This document shows positions 34,068-43,118 of a stretch of 64,000 nt of DNA, one piece after another. Below the pieces are notes generated by a model. The model ran no database searches. It worked only from the letters and a program-made list of their open reading frames with translations, and had not been told where the DNA came from. Numbering within the stretch: position 1 is the first letter of the stretch; each line of letters starts with the position of its first letter. Both the position numbers and the translations under genes were made by a program. The stretch spans positions 372,001 through 436,000 of the forward strand of contig NZ_MUNU01000019.1 in NCBI RefSeq assembly GCF_002001085.1, written 5' to 3'. The DNA is from Rhodanobacter sp. B05. GTDB lineage: Bacteria; Pseudomonadota; Gammaproteobacteria; Xanthomonadales; Rhodanobacteraceae.

Positions 34068-34200
34068 ACACAAAATAAAACCCCACCGGCCAGGGGAGGA
34101 CCGATGGGGTTTGTCAGGCGGCCTCCAGGGGAGGTAAGGCCGGCCCCTCAGCAACGCGGTGATTTGCGCCACTTCCTGTCGCCATCACGGCGATACGTGG
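34068..34200 (-). ncRNA. Candidate small RNA or pncB leader with terminator
   Basis: Between pncB (starts 33992) and the cytochrome gene (34369) the minus strand shows an ordered set of stems: TCGCC-N5-GGCGA (34179-34193), CCTCC-N3-GGAGG region near 34122, then a terminator AAACCCCA ... TGGGGTTT (34078-34112) with an inner CGG/CCG stem and a TATTTTG tail. Two tiny frames are possible within it (stops at 34148 and 34114). It could be a stand-alone sRNA or an attenuator in the pncB leader. I do not recognise a known family, and expression is not shown. Confidence 0.4.
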
Positions 34201-34368
34201 GGTTAGTGTGTCCTCGTCCCTGTGAGTTCAACGTGCACGCCGGATTGCGTTCAGCGGGGCGACAGGGAAGCGCATCCTCGCCGGATCGCCGCGAGCGGAT
34301 GCAGGCGCGGCCACTGGCATACACTGCATCACGTCCTTGCGGAAACCCCTTGATATCCGGAGCGTTTG
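34201..34368. other. Remaining gap upstream of the cytochrome gene
   Basis: No credible gene is seen here. It must hold the promoter of the cytochrome gene on the plus strand and of the candidate RNA on the minus strand, but I cannot name the boxes. Confidence 0.4.
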
Positions 34369-35205
34369 ATGAAGCTGATCAGCGGATGCCTGCTTACCCT
34401 TAGTCTGCTGGTACTCGACACTCTGTCACCGCTCCGGGCCGGCGAACTGACCCTCGAGCTGGGCCATGGAACCGTCCACTGGTCGACCGCCGCGCTGCTG
34501 GCGCGTCCCGATGTGCGAATGGTCAGCGTGCCGGCCGACGTGGCGTTCAAGCGTCCGATGCGGTATCGGGCCGTGCCTCTGGCCGACCTGCTCCGTGGCA
34601 TTGTGCCGACCGATCACCTGCAGTTCGTCGGTGCCGACGGCTTCGCCGCCGAGATTCCCGCCGCGCTGATCCTGAACCGGCATGGCAGCGAGGCCTGGCT
34701 GGCGATCGAGGAACCGGATCGACCCTGGCCCGCGCTGCCCGGCCAGCACGGCAGCGCCGCGCCGTTCTACGTCGTCTGGACCAAGCCGCAGGCCGCCGGA
34801 GTCGGCCCCGAGCAGTGGCCGTACCAGCTGGCCACGATCCGCAAACTCGACAGCATCGCCGCGCGCTTTCCGGCGATCCTGCCCGATCCCGCCGTACCCG
34901 CCGACAGCGCGATACGACAGGGTCTGGCCGTGTTCCAGCGCACCTGCTTTGCCTGTCACACGCTGAACGGCGCGGGCGACGCCAGGCTTGGGCCGGACCT
35001 GAACATCCCGCACAACCCCACAGAATATCTGCGTGCTGACCTGCTGCGGGCGTACGTGCGCAACCCGCAGTCGCTGCGCCTGTGGCCACAGGCGAAAATG
35101 CCGGGGTTCGACCGGCAAGCCTTGTCCGACGCCGATCTCGATGCCTTGCTGGCTTACCTGCGGCACATGGCCGGACGCAAGATCGAGCCCACCGTCAAGC
35201 ACTGA
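34369..35205 (+). CDS. Exported c-type cytochrome with molybdopterin-domain-like N-terminus
   Basis: A 278-residue precursor with a signal peptide (KLISGCLLTLSLLVLD). Residues about 28-140 resemble a sulfite-oxidase-like molybdopterin-binding domain (PMRYRAVPLADLLRGI, LQFVGADGFAAEIP, then AWLAIEEPDRPWP) but lack its catalytic Cys, so it likely works as a binding or docking fold. Residues about 180-270 form a cytochrome c domain with TCFACHTLNG as haem site and KMPGF as the Met ligand. It would carry electrons in the periplasm; the partner is unknown. Confidence 0.75.
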   Translation: MKLISGCLLTLSLLVLDTLSPLRAGELTLELGHGTVHWSTAALLARPDVRMVSVPADVAFKRPMRYRAVPLADLLRGIVPTDHLQFVGADGFAAEIPAALILNRHGSEAWLAIEEPDRPWPALPGQHGSAAPFYVVWTKPQAAGVGPEQWPYQLATIRKLDSIAARFPAILPDPAVPADSAIRQGLAVFQRTCFACHTLNGAGDARLGPDLNIPHNPTEYLRADLLRAYVRNPQSLRLWPQAKMPGFDRQALSDADLDALLAYLRHMAGRKIEPTVKH

Positions 35206-35281
35206 ACCGGGACAGCATCATGCTTGCCGCAGACATTCGCCAAGTCGCTGCCGCAGGTTTTGGCGCCGGCATGGGCGGCGG

Positions 35282-36367
35282 TCATTCGCGAGGGGCGGCG
35301 CTCGCCGTCGAACCCGTGCGCTGGCTGGAAGGCAGCAGCGCCTGCAGATCGCCGTCGCGCCGCGCCTTCGGCTCCCGCGCCAGCGCGCGCACCTCGGCGT
35401 AGAACGCAGGCCAGTTGCGTTCCGCGCGCTGGAACAGCACGGCAAACGCCGGCGTCCACTCGTCATACAGGCCGAACGGCAGCAAGCGGGCGTTGTTGAT
35501 CGGTTGTGTCACCCAGGCGTCATAGCGGTGGTCGCCGGGCCAGTGTTGCTGGCGCCAGCTTTCGTAGCGCGCGCGAAAAGCCGCGATCTCCCGCTCCTTG
35601 CCCGCGGCCATCGCCGCCTCGTCGACACCGCTCGCGTACAAGGTTTTCAGATGCTCGCGCAAATCCAGCACCAGCCGGGTGAAACCATCGTCCATCGCCT
35701 GGTTGTCGTCGTTCTGCGGTGACAGGCCGCGCGAAGCGCGCCAGGCGCGCAAGCCTTGCTGCTGGACGAAGGTGGCAAAGGATTCGTTGAACGAGGTGTC
35801 GCTTTTCACGTAGATCAACTGATGCGCCAGCTCATGGAAGATGGTGCCGGCCAGTTCGTCGTCGCCCCAGCGCAGCATGCTGGAAAGGATCGGGTCGGCG
35901 AACCACCCCAGGGTCGAATACGCCGGCACGCCGCCGATCCACACATCATCGCCATCTGCACGCAAACGGGCCGCGTCGGCCTGCGCCGCCGCCTCGCTGA
36001 ACCAGCCGCGATAGGCCACGCAGCCGGCGATGGGGAAGCACTGCGGCACCGCCTGCACCGAGTAGCGCGGCGCGGCGAACACGTTCCACACCACGTAGGC
36101 ACGATCCAGCTGCACATAGCCGGTGTAACTGCGATTGTCCGGCAACCCGAGTTGCCACGAGGCAAACCGGCGCGCCTGCAGCGCCAGCCGCAGGCGTGCA
36201 GCAAGCTCCGGATCGGTCCGCGGGTCGCGCAGCAGCTTGTCGATGGGGCGACGATGCGCGATCAACTCGCCCTGCCCGTGCACGGCCTGGGCGTAATAGC
36301 GAACACTGCTGCAGGCAGACAGGCAAAAGCTCATCGCCGCGATGGCGATGAGTCGAGGGAAAGCCAT
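35282..36367 (-). CDS. Lipoprotein zinc aminopeptidase (Pfam Aminopep, PF10023 type)
   Basis: A 361-residue lipoprotein: LIAIAAMSFCLSACSS is the signal with lipobox Cys. The metallopeptidase site is HELAH (FHELAHQLIYVKSD) with a downstream SFNESFATFV that supplies the third ligand Glu. Other family marks are RGWFSEAAA, PAYSTLGWFADPILSSML and NNARLLPFGLYDEW. These proteins are annotated as putative aminopeptidases; the substrate is not known. Start at ATG 36367, though MSGPRP at 36397 is possible. Same strand as the following Gly/Tyr-rich lipoprotein. Confidence 0.87.
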   Translation of the reverse strand: MAFPRLIAIAAMSFCLSACSSVRYYAQAVHGQGELIAHRRPIDKLLRDPRTDPELAARLRLALQARRFASWQLGLPDNRSYTGYVQLDRAYVVWNVFAAPRYSVQAVPQCFPIAGCVAYRGWFSEAAAQADAARLRADGDDVWIGGVPAYSTLGWFADPILSSMLRWGDDELAGTIFHELAHQLIYVKSDTSFNESFATFVQQQGLRAWRASRGLSPQNDDNQAMDDGFTRLVLDLREHLKTLYASGVDEAAMAAGKEREIAAFRARYESWRQQHWPGDHRYDAWVTQPINNARLLPFGLYDEWTPAFAVLFQRAERNWPAFYAEVRALAREPKARRDGDLQALLPSSQRTGSTASAAPRE

Positions 36368-36436
36368 GAAGAATTGCGGTGGTCTGGGTCCGGACATGCC
36401 TCGATTGTGCACGAACCGGTGAATTTGCCGGGCTGC

Positions 36437-36868
36437 TCAGTGACGATGATCGTGATGGCCGCCCGATCCGTGCCCACCACCCCGGGAACCGCCGTGACTC
36501 GTCGAACCGTGCCCGCCACCACCGCCATGACCGCGGTAGGCGGACTGCCCGCGATAACCGCTCCCGTGGTAGTCGCGATAGCCATGGCCGCGGTAGCCGC
36601 GATAGCGCGAACCGCCATACCAGCCGCTGCTGATGCCGATGCTCACACCCGGCGCATAGCAGCAACCGTAATAGCCATAACCACCGTAGTAACCCGGGTA
36701 ATAGCCGTCGTAGTAGCCCGGTGCGGCGTAATAAGGACTGGCGCTGCCATAGTAGGCATCACCGCCGTATCCCGAGCCGCGCACGTAGCTGTAGCCGGGA
36801 TCGTAGTAGCAGCCCGACAAGGCCGCTGCTGCGATCGCCAGTGCGAAACAGGCAAGCTGTCGTTTCAT
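36437..36868 (-). CDS. Gly/Tyr/His-rich lipoprotein
   Basis: A 143-residue lipoprotein with the lipobox in LAIAAAALSGCYYDP. The mature part is low complexity: YYGS/PGYYDGYYPGYYGG repeats, then RGYRGHGYRDYHGSG and a C-terminal Gly/His run (GGHHDHRH) that could bind metal. No recognised domain. Its composition resembles several envelope proteins of unknown role; the window has a similar Gly/His-rich protein at 58394. Confidence 0.75.
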   Translation of the reverse strand: MKRQLACFALAIAAAALSGCYYDPGYSYVRGSGYGGDAYYGSASPYYAAPGYYDGYYPGYYGGYGYYGCCYAPGVSIGISSGWYGGSRYRGYRGHGYRDYHGSGYRGQSAYRGHGGGGGHGSTSHGGSRGGGHGSGGHHDHRH

Positions 36869-36994
36869 GATCCACCTCCGCGGCGAATGACGGCCCTACG
36901 CTGGACCATGACGCTTGAACTCACCCTGAGCGGACGCCGCGCCGCAGTGCGCGTAAAGAGATGACAGCGCACCACACACAGGGTCGCACCGCAT

Positions 36995-37744
36995 TCAGTC
37001 CTTGCGTTTGCTCTGCTCGTTGCGCTGCGCGGCCAGCACGGGGCCGTCGCCGCCACCACCCGACCCGGACACCGGCGGATGCAGGTCCGCGGCATTGGGC
37101 GCCGGATGCGACGGGTTGGCACCGGGCCAGCTTGGCCCGCGCTGATCCCGTTCGTGCTTGGCATCGAGCAGGGCCTGGATGTGGGCGACCGCCTCTTCCG
37201 GGCTGATATGCCGGATCGGTGCATCGTTCAAGACCGCAGGCTTGCGCGGCGCCGGCGCCAGCGTCTGCGCAGCGGGCTTGATCCGGATCCGGACGTTGTC
37301 GGCGACCGGCCGGGCCGTCGCCACCTTCTTCACTGCGGCTTTCTTCACTGCGACCTTCTTCGGGGCGGCCTTCTTCGGCGCCACTTTCCGGGCAGTCGGC
37401 TTTTTGGCCGCCGGCTTCTTCGCTACCGCCCGCTTTGTTGCGGTCTTTCTGGTTGCAGCTTTCCTGGCGACGGGTTTCCTTGCCACCTTCTTGCCGGACG
37501 TCGTCTTTTTTGCGACGGCCTTCTTTGTCGAGGCTTTTCTTGGCGCCGCCTTGCGCGATGCCGCTTTCTTCGCCGCCGGCTTCCTGGCAGCCGACTTCTT
37601 CACCGCCGCCTTGCGTGGCGCCGACTTGCCCGCGCTACCGGTCGATGCCTTGCTGGCCGATACTTTTTTCTTCGGCACAGCCTTTTTGGCTGGCGCCTTC
37701 TTTGCCGCGGACTTCTTCGCTGCCGACTTGCGTGTCATAGCCAT
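36995..37744 (-). CDS. Lys/Ala-rich histone H1-like protein (AlgP type)
   Basis: A 249-residue protein whose first 140 residues are dozens of KKAA / KPAAKK / RKAA repeats, like eukaryotic H1 tails and Pseudomonas AlgP. The C-terminal 100 residues differ (RIRIKPAAQTL, ISPEEAVAHIQALLDAK and a Gly-rich end). It is expected to bind DNA non-specifically. ATG 37744 follows AGGAGAACG. Repeat number probably varies between strains through slippage. Upstream is the rhomboid gene on the same strand, 141 bp away. Confidence 0.85.
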   Translation of the reverse strand: MAMTRKSAAKKSAAKKAPAKKAVPKKKVSASKASTGSAGKSAPRKAAVKKSAARKPAAKKAASRKAAPRKASTKKAVAKKTTSGKKVARKPVARKAATRKTATKRAVAKKPAAKKPTARKVAPKKAAPKKVAVKKAAVKKVATARPVADNVRIRIKPAAQTLAPAPRKPAVLNDAPIRHISPEEAVAHIQALLDAKHERDQRGPSWPGANPSHPAPNAADLHPPVSGSGGGGDGPVLAAQRNEQSKRKD

Positions 37745-37885
37745 GCGTTCGTTCTCCTGCGGTGAGCAAATGAAAACCGGCCCCAGTATGCGCGCCTTGG
37801 CGACATGCGGCATTACGCACTGCACGAACCGTTCATTGACCGGCGCGCGAGCCGGCCGGCTTTCGCGCAAGTTCGTCGCGGCGGA

Positions 37886-38491
37886 TCAGAAGCCCGGATG
37901 CAACAAGGCATCGACGAAATGCGGCAGCACGCGATGGTTGACCAGGATGGTGAACAACACGCCGTAGGCAGCACCCCACAGATGGGCGCTGTGATTGACA
38001 TTGCCTTGCCCGCGCCGGTCCATGTAGATCGAATAGGCCGTGTACAGCACCGCGTAGACTATCGCCGGCATCGGGATGACCAGCACGATGATCTGCTGCC
38101 ATGGCGCAATCAGGATGTAAGCGAACAGCACCGCCGATACCGCACCGGACGCGCCCAGGCTGCGGTAGTTCGGGTTGTTGCGGTTCTTCAGGTAGGTCGG
38201 CAGGATCGAGATCACCAGCCCGCCGATGTAGAACAGCGCAAAGCCCAGCGTGCCGAGCATGCCGGTGAAGAACGGCTCCATCGCCCGCCCGAAGAAGAAC
38301 AGCGTGAACATGTTGAACAGCAGGTGGCCGAGGTCGGCGTGCACCACGCCATAGGTCACCAGTCGGTGGTACTCGCGCTGGCGCGTGATGGCCGGCGGCC
38401 ACAGGATCAGGTCGTTCATCAACCGACTGTTGTTGAACGCGATGAACGACACGATGGCGGTAATGGCGATGATGGCCAGGGTGATCGGCAT
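37886..38491 (-). CDS. Rhomboid family intramembrane serine protease
   Basis: A 201-residue rhomboid with six membrane segments. The catalytic Ser is S115 in LGASGAVSAVLFAY and the catalytic His is H170 in NHSAHLWGAAYG; HADLGHLLFNMFTLFFFG carries the conserved loop-1/TM2 motif. A long, unstructured upstream frame is not used; ATG 38491 opens at a membrane segment (ITLAIIAITAIVSFIA). It cleaves single-pass membrane proteins; targets are unknown. Confidence 0.92.
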   Translation of the reverse strand: MPITLAIIAITAIVSFIAFNNSRLMNDLILWPPAITRQREYHRLVTYGVVHADLGHLLFNMFTLFFFGRAMEPFFTGMLGTLGFALFYIGGLVISILPTYLKNRNNPNYRSLGASGAVSAVLFAYILIAPWQQIIVLVIPMPAIVYAVLYTAYSIYMDRRGQGNVNHSAHLWGAAYGVLFTILVNHRVLPHFVDALLHPGF

Positions 38492-38682
38492 GGACGGTTC
38501 CGCGGCGGACTGGCAAAGCTCGGCATCTTGGCGTGTCGAACCGGCCTTGTCGACCGGCAGCGCTTCGGCCTGGCGCTTATGCCGGACAGTTCGGTGGATA
38601 TCGCCATGCCTCAGTGTCGCAATCGCCACCGCGGCTTTATCATCTGCCGCTTTGCACCGCCGCTTGCGGCCGGGTGAACCGC

Positions 38683-39561
38683 ATGAGCCTGCTCCGTTAC
38701 CTGCACCTGGACGTGTTCGCCGCCACCGCCGGCGGCGGCAATCACCTTGGCGTGGTGATCGGCGCGGACGCGTGGGGCACGGCGGCGATGCAGCGCTTTG
38801 CGCGCTGGACCGCCCTGGTCGAAACCACTTTCCTGCTGTCGCCCACCGACCCGCAGGCGAGCTATCGGGTACGCATCTTCACCCCGCACAAGGAGATCCC
38901 GTTCGCCGGCCACCCGAGCATCGGCAGCGCGCACGCCGCGCTGGAAACGGGACTGGCCAAACCCGTCGATGGCCTGCTGTGGCAGGAGTGCGACGCCGGC
39001 GTGCTGCCGATCCGGGTGGAAGGTCATGCCGACCGGCGTGAACTGCTGCTGCAATCACCCGGCGAACGGGTGCTACGCACCGGCCGCGATGCGCATCCGT
39101 TGTTGGCGGCGACGCTGGCCGGGATCGAGTGCGGCACGCTGCCGCCGGCCCTGGTCGACGGTGGACGGCGCTGGTGGCTGGCCGAGGTGGCGGACGAAGC
39201 CAGCCTGCGCGCGTGGCAACCCGATCATGCCGCCATCCTCGCGCTGGCACAGGCCAGCGACAGCATGGGCCTGTGCGCATTCGCACGTGCCGCACAGGGC
39301 GGGCGGCAACTGGTGGTGCGCGCGTTCCCGGCCGGCGTCGGCATCGTCGAGGACCCCGCTTCCGGCGCCGCCAACGGACTGATCGCCGCGTACATCGCCC
39401 ATGCCGAGCCCGACGGCCCGCTGGCACGCGGCTACCAGGTCAGTCAGGGTCGCGAAATCGGTCACGACGCGCAATTGATCGTGCACATCGACGGCGACGC
39501 GATCTGGGTTGGTGGCCGCAGCCACACGGTGATCGACGGCAGCCTCGCCTGGTCGCCGTAG
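38683..39561 (+). CDS. PhzF family isomerase/epimerase-like protein
   Basis: A 292-residue PhzF-fold protein. The N-terminal half has YLHLDVFAATAGGGNHLGVV, where N-H-L/P is near the catalytic site, the Glu in ALVETTFLL, and FTPHKEIPFAGHPSIGSA; the C-terminal half repeats the fold with VEDPASGAANG. PhzF itself isomerises DHHA in phenazine synthesis, but most bacterial relatives have unknown substrates. The alpha-beta duplicate layout and length fit. Divergent from the rhomboid gene. Confidence 0.9.
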   Translation: MSLLRYLHLDVFAATAGGGNHLGVVIGADAWGTAAMQRFARWTALVETTFLLSPTDPQASYRVRIFTPHKEIPFAGHPSIGSAHAALETGLAKPVDGLLWQECDAGVLPIRVEGHADRRELLLQSPGERVLRTGRDAHPLLAATLAGIECGTLPPALVDGGRRWWLAEVADEASLRAWQPDHAAILALAQASDSMGLCAFARAAQGGRQLVVRAFPAGVGIVEDPASGAANGLIAAYIAHAEPDGPLARGYQVSQGREIGHDAQLIVHIDGDAIWVGGRSHTVIDGSLAWSP

Positions 39562-39573
39562 CAACCGGCAAGG

Positions 39574-40458
39574 CTAGTTGCGCTCGTCCAGATGCGCGCG
39601 CCTTGCCGCCACCAGCGACAGCGCCGACCAGTCCAGCTCCTCGTCGCCAGCGGCCAATGCTTCGAGCAGGCTGTCGCGCAGCACACCGGCGAACGGCAGC
39701 GGCACCCGCGCGGCCTCGGCCGCCGCCTGTGCCAGCCCCACATCCTTGAATCCCAGCGGCAGCGGGAAACCGGCCGGCTTGAAGCGCTGCTCGGCGATCA
39801 GCCTGCCGTAGCCCTGGTAGGCGGGTGCCGCGAACAAGGTGCTGGTCATCACCTCGAGGAAATCCGCCGCGCTGACCCCGTAGGCACGCGTGAGTGCGGT
39901 GGCCTCGGCCATGCTCTCGATCGCGCTGGCCAACATGAAGTTGCCGGCGATCTTGGCCACATTGGCCCGCTCCGGCGCCTCGCCTAGTGGCCACACCTTG
40001 CTGCCCATCGCCTCCAGCAGCGGCCGCACCTGTTCGACCAGCGCGGGCTTGCCCGCCACCAGGATGTTCAACTTCGCCGCCGCCGCCATGTCGGGACGGC
40101 CAAACACCGGCGCCGCCACGTAACCCAACCCGCGCCGCTCATGCTCGGCCATCAATTCCTGTGCCAGTGCCACCGAGATGGTGGCGTGGTTCACATGCAC
40201 GGTACCGCGATCCATCGCATCCAGCAGGCCGCTGTCGAGTATCACCGCGCGGACCGCCTGATCATTCGCCAGCATGCTGCACAGCACATCGCCCTGCGCC
40301 GCGCGATCGGGGGTGGAGGCAACCTTGGCGCCCAGCGAGGCCAGCGGTTCGCAGGCCTTGGCCGAGCGGTTCCACACCGTGACCGCATGACCGGCCGCGA
40401 CCAGGTTGCTGGCCATCGCGCTGCCCATCGCGCCCAGGCCGATGAATCCGACTTTCAT
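39574..40458 (-). CDS. Beta-hydroxyacid dehydrogenase family protein (NAD(P)-dependent)
   Basis: A 294-residue enzyme of the 3-hydroxyisobutyrate dehydrogenase family. KVGFIGLGAMGSAMASNL is the dinucleotide-binding start, HVNHATISVALAQEL the substrate loop and ERANVAKIAGNFMLAS holds the catalytic Lys and Asn. The family contains HIBADH, tartronate semialdehyde reductase, GarR and glyoxylate reductases; the substrate is not assigned. Start ATG 40458. Convergent with phzF, 12 bp apart. Confidence 0.92.
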   Translation of the reverse strand: MKVGFIGLGAMGSAMASNLVAAGHAVTVWNRSAKACEPLASLGAKVASTPDRAAQGDVLCSMLANDQAVRAVILDSGLLDAMDRGTVHVNHATISVALAQELMAEHERRGLGYVAAPVFGRPDMAAAAKLNILVAGKPALVEQVRPLLEAMGSKVWPLGEAPERANVAKIAGNFMLASAIESMAEATALTRAYGVSAADFLEVMTSTLFAAPAYQGYGRLIAEQRFKPAGFPLPLGFKDVGLAQAAAEAARVPLPFAGVLRDSLLEALAAGDEELDWSALSLVAARRAHLDERN

Positions 40459-40618
40459 GGAAGATTCCTCGTGACAGTCCGGTGCCCAGTGAAACACGCA
40501 TGACGTTCATGATCCGCGAAACCCAGCGATCGACCGGGTCGGCAGGACACGGACACGCTGACGCGGAACCACAGGCGGCTTAAGCTCGGCTTACCGTGAA
40601 TTGCCGGGAGCGCACACC

Positions 40619-41434
40619 GTGTTCCACCCATTGCATCGACTTGGCCGCGCGCTGGCCCGTTTCCTGTCGAAACCACGCAGCACGGACATGCATTTCGGCA
40701 CTTCGGGCTTCGACCTGCTGCAGATATCGCTGAAACGCGCGGACGTGCTGCTGGTCGAAGGCAGCAGTCGCATCAGCAGCGTGATCAAATACGTCACCCA
40801 GTCGAGCTGGTCGCACGCGGCGCTGTACGTCGGCGACGCCCTGTCCGGCACGCATCCGGAACTCGGCGCCCACGTCCTGATCGAGGCCGACGTGGTCGAG
40901 GGGGTGCGGGCGCTGCCGCTGGAAGCGTATCGCGGGGCGCACACGCGAATCTGTCGACCCGTCGGTCTGCGCCCGGGCGACATCGAGCATTTGATCTGGC
41001 ACGTCGAGCGCCGGCTCGGCCAGCGCTACGACATGCGCAATGTGATCGACCTGTTGCGCTACCTGTTGCCGGTGCCACCCGTGCCTGGACGCTGGCGCCG
41101 ACGCCTGCTCGCGCTGGGCAGCGGCGATCCGACCCGGGCGATCTGTTCGTCACTGATCGCCGAGGCGTTCCACACCGTGCGCTACCCGATCCTGCCGGTG
41201 CTCGATCGCGACTACCGCGAATTGCGCGGCACCCACGGCGCGCGCAAGGAAATTCTGCATATCCGCAGCTCCAGACTGTTCGCGCCACGCGATTTCGATA
41301 TCTCGCCGTACTTTCGCATCGTCAAGCCGATGATCGAACGCGGCTTCGACCCGCACCACCTGCGCTGGGCCATGCCGACGCCGCCCGGGCCGCATCAGCC
41401 GACCTTGCCGGAGAAACAGCCGTCAGTACCTTGA
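40619..41434 (+). CDS. YiiX/YebB-like permuted papain-fold hydrolase
   Basis: A 271-residue protein starting with GTG at 40619. It has the permuted NlpC/P60-like order of YiiX proteins: the His comes first (SSWSHAALYVGD near residue 63) and the Cys later (RAICSSLIAEAFHT near residue 178). The residues KRADVLLVEGSSRISSVIKYVT form the first strand pair. Such enzymes are putative amidases or acyltransferases acting on the envelope. No signal peptide is apparent, and the target is unknown. Confidence 0.8.
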   Translation: MFHPLHRLGRALARFLSKPRSTDMHFGTSGFDLLQISLKRADVLLVEGSSRISSVIKYVTQSSWSHAALYVGDALSGTHPELGAHVLIEADVVEGVRALPLEAYRGAHTRICRPVGLRPGDIEHLIWHVERRLGQRYDMRNVIDLLRYLLPVPPVPGRWRRRLLALGSGDPTRAICSSLIAEAFHTVRYPILPVLDRDYRELRGTHGARKEILHIRSSRLFAPRDFDISPYFRIVKPMIERGFDPHHLRWAMPTPPGPHQPTLPEKQPSVP

Positions 41435-41464
41435 ACATCCCCGCCCGATTCCGCCGCTGGCGGG

Positions 41465-41857
41465 TCAGCGCAGATTCGGCAGCGCGACCAGACATTTGTT
41501 CCGGCACAGATAGCGCTTGCCCAGCGCACCGCCGTCGTACAGATAGCCGGCACCACCAGCGAAAATCTCCCATCGGTACAGATGGCTGGCGAGTTGGATC
41601 GAACCGCGGTAACTGCACGGCATGATGATCGCCTGATCATGGAATTCGACCGTGTCCACCTCGTCGGCCAGCGCAAAATAGTTCGCGACATCAGCCCGGG
41701 AGAGCGTCAGCGACGCGCAGATGTCGTAGTCCGGACGCGTCCGGTCGATTTGCCGGGACAGGGAGACCACTGTCATCCGGGCGGGTTCGCGAACAGGCGA
41801 GCACGCGATCAGCGAACCCGCCAGCAGCATCGCAAGCACACCAGATGATCGGCTCAT
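41465..41857 (-). CDS. Small lipoprotein of unknown function
   Basis: A 130-residue lipoprotein: VLAMLLAGSLIACSP gives the lipobox. The mature part reads SLSRQIDRTRPDYDICASL, then YLYDGGALGKRYLCRNKCLV; three Cys after the lipid anchor could form one disulphide plus a free thiol. I do not recognise the family. It is convergent with the YiiX-type gene and precedes yhiN downstream on the same strand. Confidence 0.7.
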   Translation of the reverse strand: MSRSSGVLAMLLAGSLIACSPVREPARMTVVSLSRQIDRTRPDYDICASLTLSRADVANYFALADEVDTVEFHDQAIIMPCSYRGSIQLASHLYRWEIFAGGAGYLYDGGALGKRYLCRNKCLVALPNLR

Positions 41858-41906
41858 GGCATCGGTTCCGCAGCACGAGGGGTTGCCACAACAGCGACCA
41901 CGCATG

Positions 41907-43085
41907 CTACGCCACCTCGCCTGCCGCCCGCCCCGACGCCCAAGCCCACTGGAAGTTGTAGCCGCCCAACCAGCCGGTGACGTCGACCACTTCGCCGATG
42001 AAGTACAGGCCACGCACGAGTTTCGACTGCATGGTGGTGGAGGACAGGCCGTCGGTATCGACGCCGCCCAGGGTCACCTCGGCGGTGCGGTAGCCCTCGG
42101 TGCCGCTGGCGGTGACTGGCCAGGATTTGAGCTGAGCGCCGATCTGGCTGAGTTCGGCTTCGCGGTACTGGCGCATCGGGCGGCTGTCCAACCATTGCTC
42201 GCACAATCGCTGCGCCAGCCGTTTCGGCAACGCATCGCCGAGCACGGTCTTCAGTTCCGCCAGCGGGCGCGCATGACGCTGCCCGATCAGCCAGTCTCCC
42301 GCGTCCTGATCGGGCAGCAGGTCGATGCGCAGATCGGCTCCGGGCTGCCAGTACGAAGAGATCTGCAGGATGGCCGGACCGCTGAGGCCGCGATGGGTGA
42401 ACAGCAGGCCCGCACGGAAGCCGCGCTTTCCCACCCGGGTTTCCACCAGCGGCAGCGCCACGCCGGCCAGGTCCCGGTAGTGCTCCTGGTGCTTGCCGCT
42501 GAGCGTCAACGGCACCAGGCCGGCGCGCGTGGGCAGCACGGCGTGGCCGAACTGGCGCGCCAGCTCGTAGCCGAAACCGCTGGCTCCCATGCTGGGAATC
42601 GACAGCCCACCGCTGGCGACCACCAGCGATGCGGCATGCACTTCGCCGCGCGCGGTGTGAACGCTGAACCCCTCCGGCGTCTTGCGCACGCGCTGCACGC
42701 CGCAGTTCGCCTCCACGCTGACGCCGGCCGCGGCGCATTCGTCCAGCAGCATGCGCACGATCAGTTTCGACGAGTCGTCGCAGAACAGCTGGCCCAGTTC
42801 CTTCTCGTGATACGCGATGCGGTGCTTCTCGACCAGGGCGATGAAGTCCCACGGCGTATAGCGCGCCAGCGCCGACGTGGCGAAGTGCGGGTTGGCGGAC
42901 AGGTATTGCGCGGGGGTGACGCCAAGATTGGTGAAATTGCAGCGCCCGCCGCCGGACATCAGGATCTTCTTGCCGACCTTGTTGGCGTGATCCACCACCA
43001 GCACGTGGCGACCGCGCTGGCCGGCGGCAATCGCGCACATCAGCCCGGCAGCGCCGGCACCGATGATCAGCACGTCCGTTTTCAA
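41907..43085 (-). CDS. yhiN: HI0933-type flavoprotein (YhiN)
   Basis: A 392-residue NAD(P)/FAD-dependent oxidoreductase of the HI0933/YhiN family. DVLIIGAGAAGLMCAIAAGQRG is the FAD-binding site, KILMSGGGRCNFTN the family signature, and GLYFIGEVVDVTGWLGGYNF the second FAD loop. The middle domain inserts at KTPEGF to about residue 330. Its function is not established; sequence suggests a dehydrogenase. It starts 33 bp downstream of a REP element. The stop (TCA complement at 41907) lies 49 bp before the next lipoprotein gene. Confidence 0.9.
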   Translation of the reverse strand: MKTDVLIIGAGAAGLMCAIAAGQRGRHVLVVDHANKVGKKILMSGGGRCNFTNLGVTPAQYLSANPHFATSALARYTPWDFIALVEKHRIAYHEKELGQLFCDDSSKLIVRMLLDECAAAGVSVEANCGVQRVRKTPEGFSVHTARGEVHAASLVVASGGLSIPSMGASGFGYELARQFGHAVLPTRAGLVPLTLSGKHQEHYRDLAGVALPLVETRVGKRGFRAGLLFTHRGLSGPAILQISSYWQPGADLRIDLLPDQDAGDWLIGQRHARPLAELKTVLGDALPKRLAQRLCEQWLDSRPMRQYREAELSQIGAQLKSWPVTASGTEGYRTAEVTLGGVDTDGLSSTTMQSKLVRGLYFIGEVVDVTGWLGGYNFQWAWASGRAAGEVA

Positions 43086-43118
43086 GAACTCACCATGGTT
43101 ACGCCGCTTTGCTTTTGC

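Noticed and set aside
34114-34185. 23-residue peptide gene inside the pncB leader
   Set aside because: The frame is plausible but lacks a ribosome site and lies within a stem structure; it is kept only as part of the candidate RNA.
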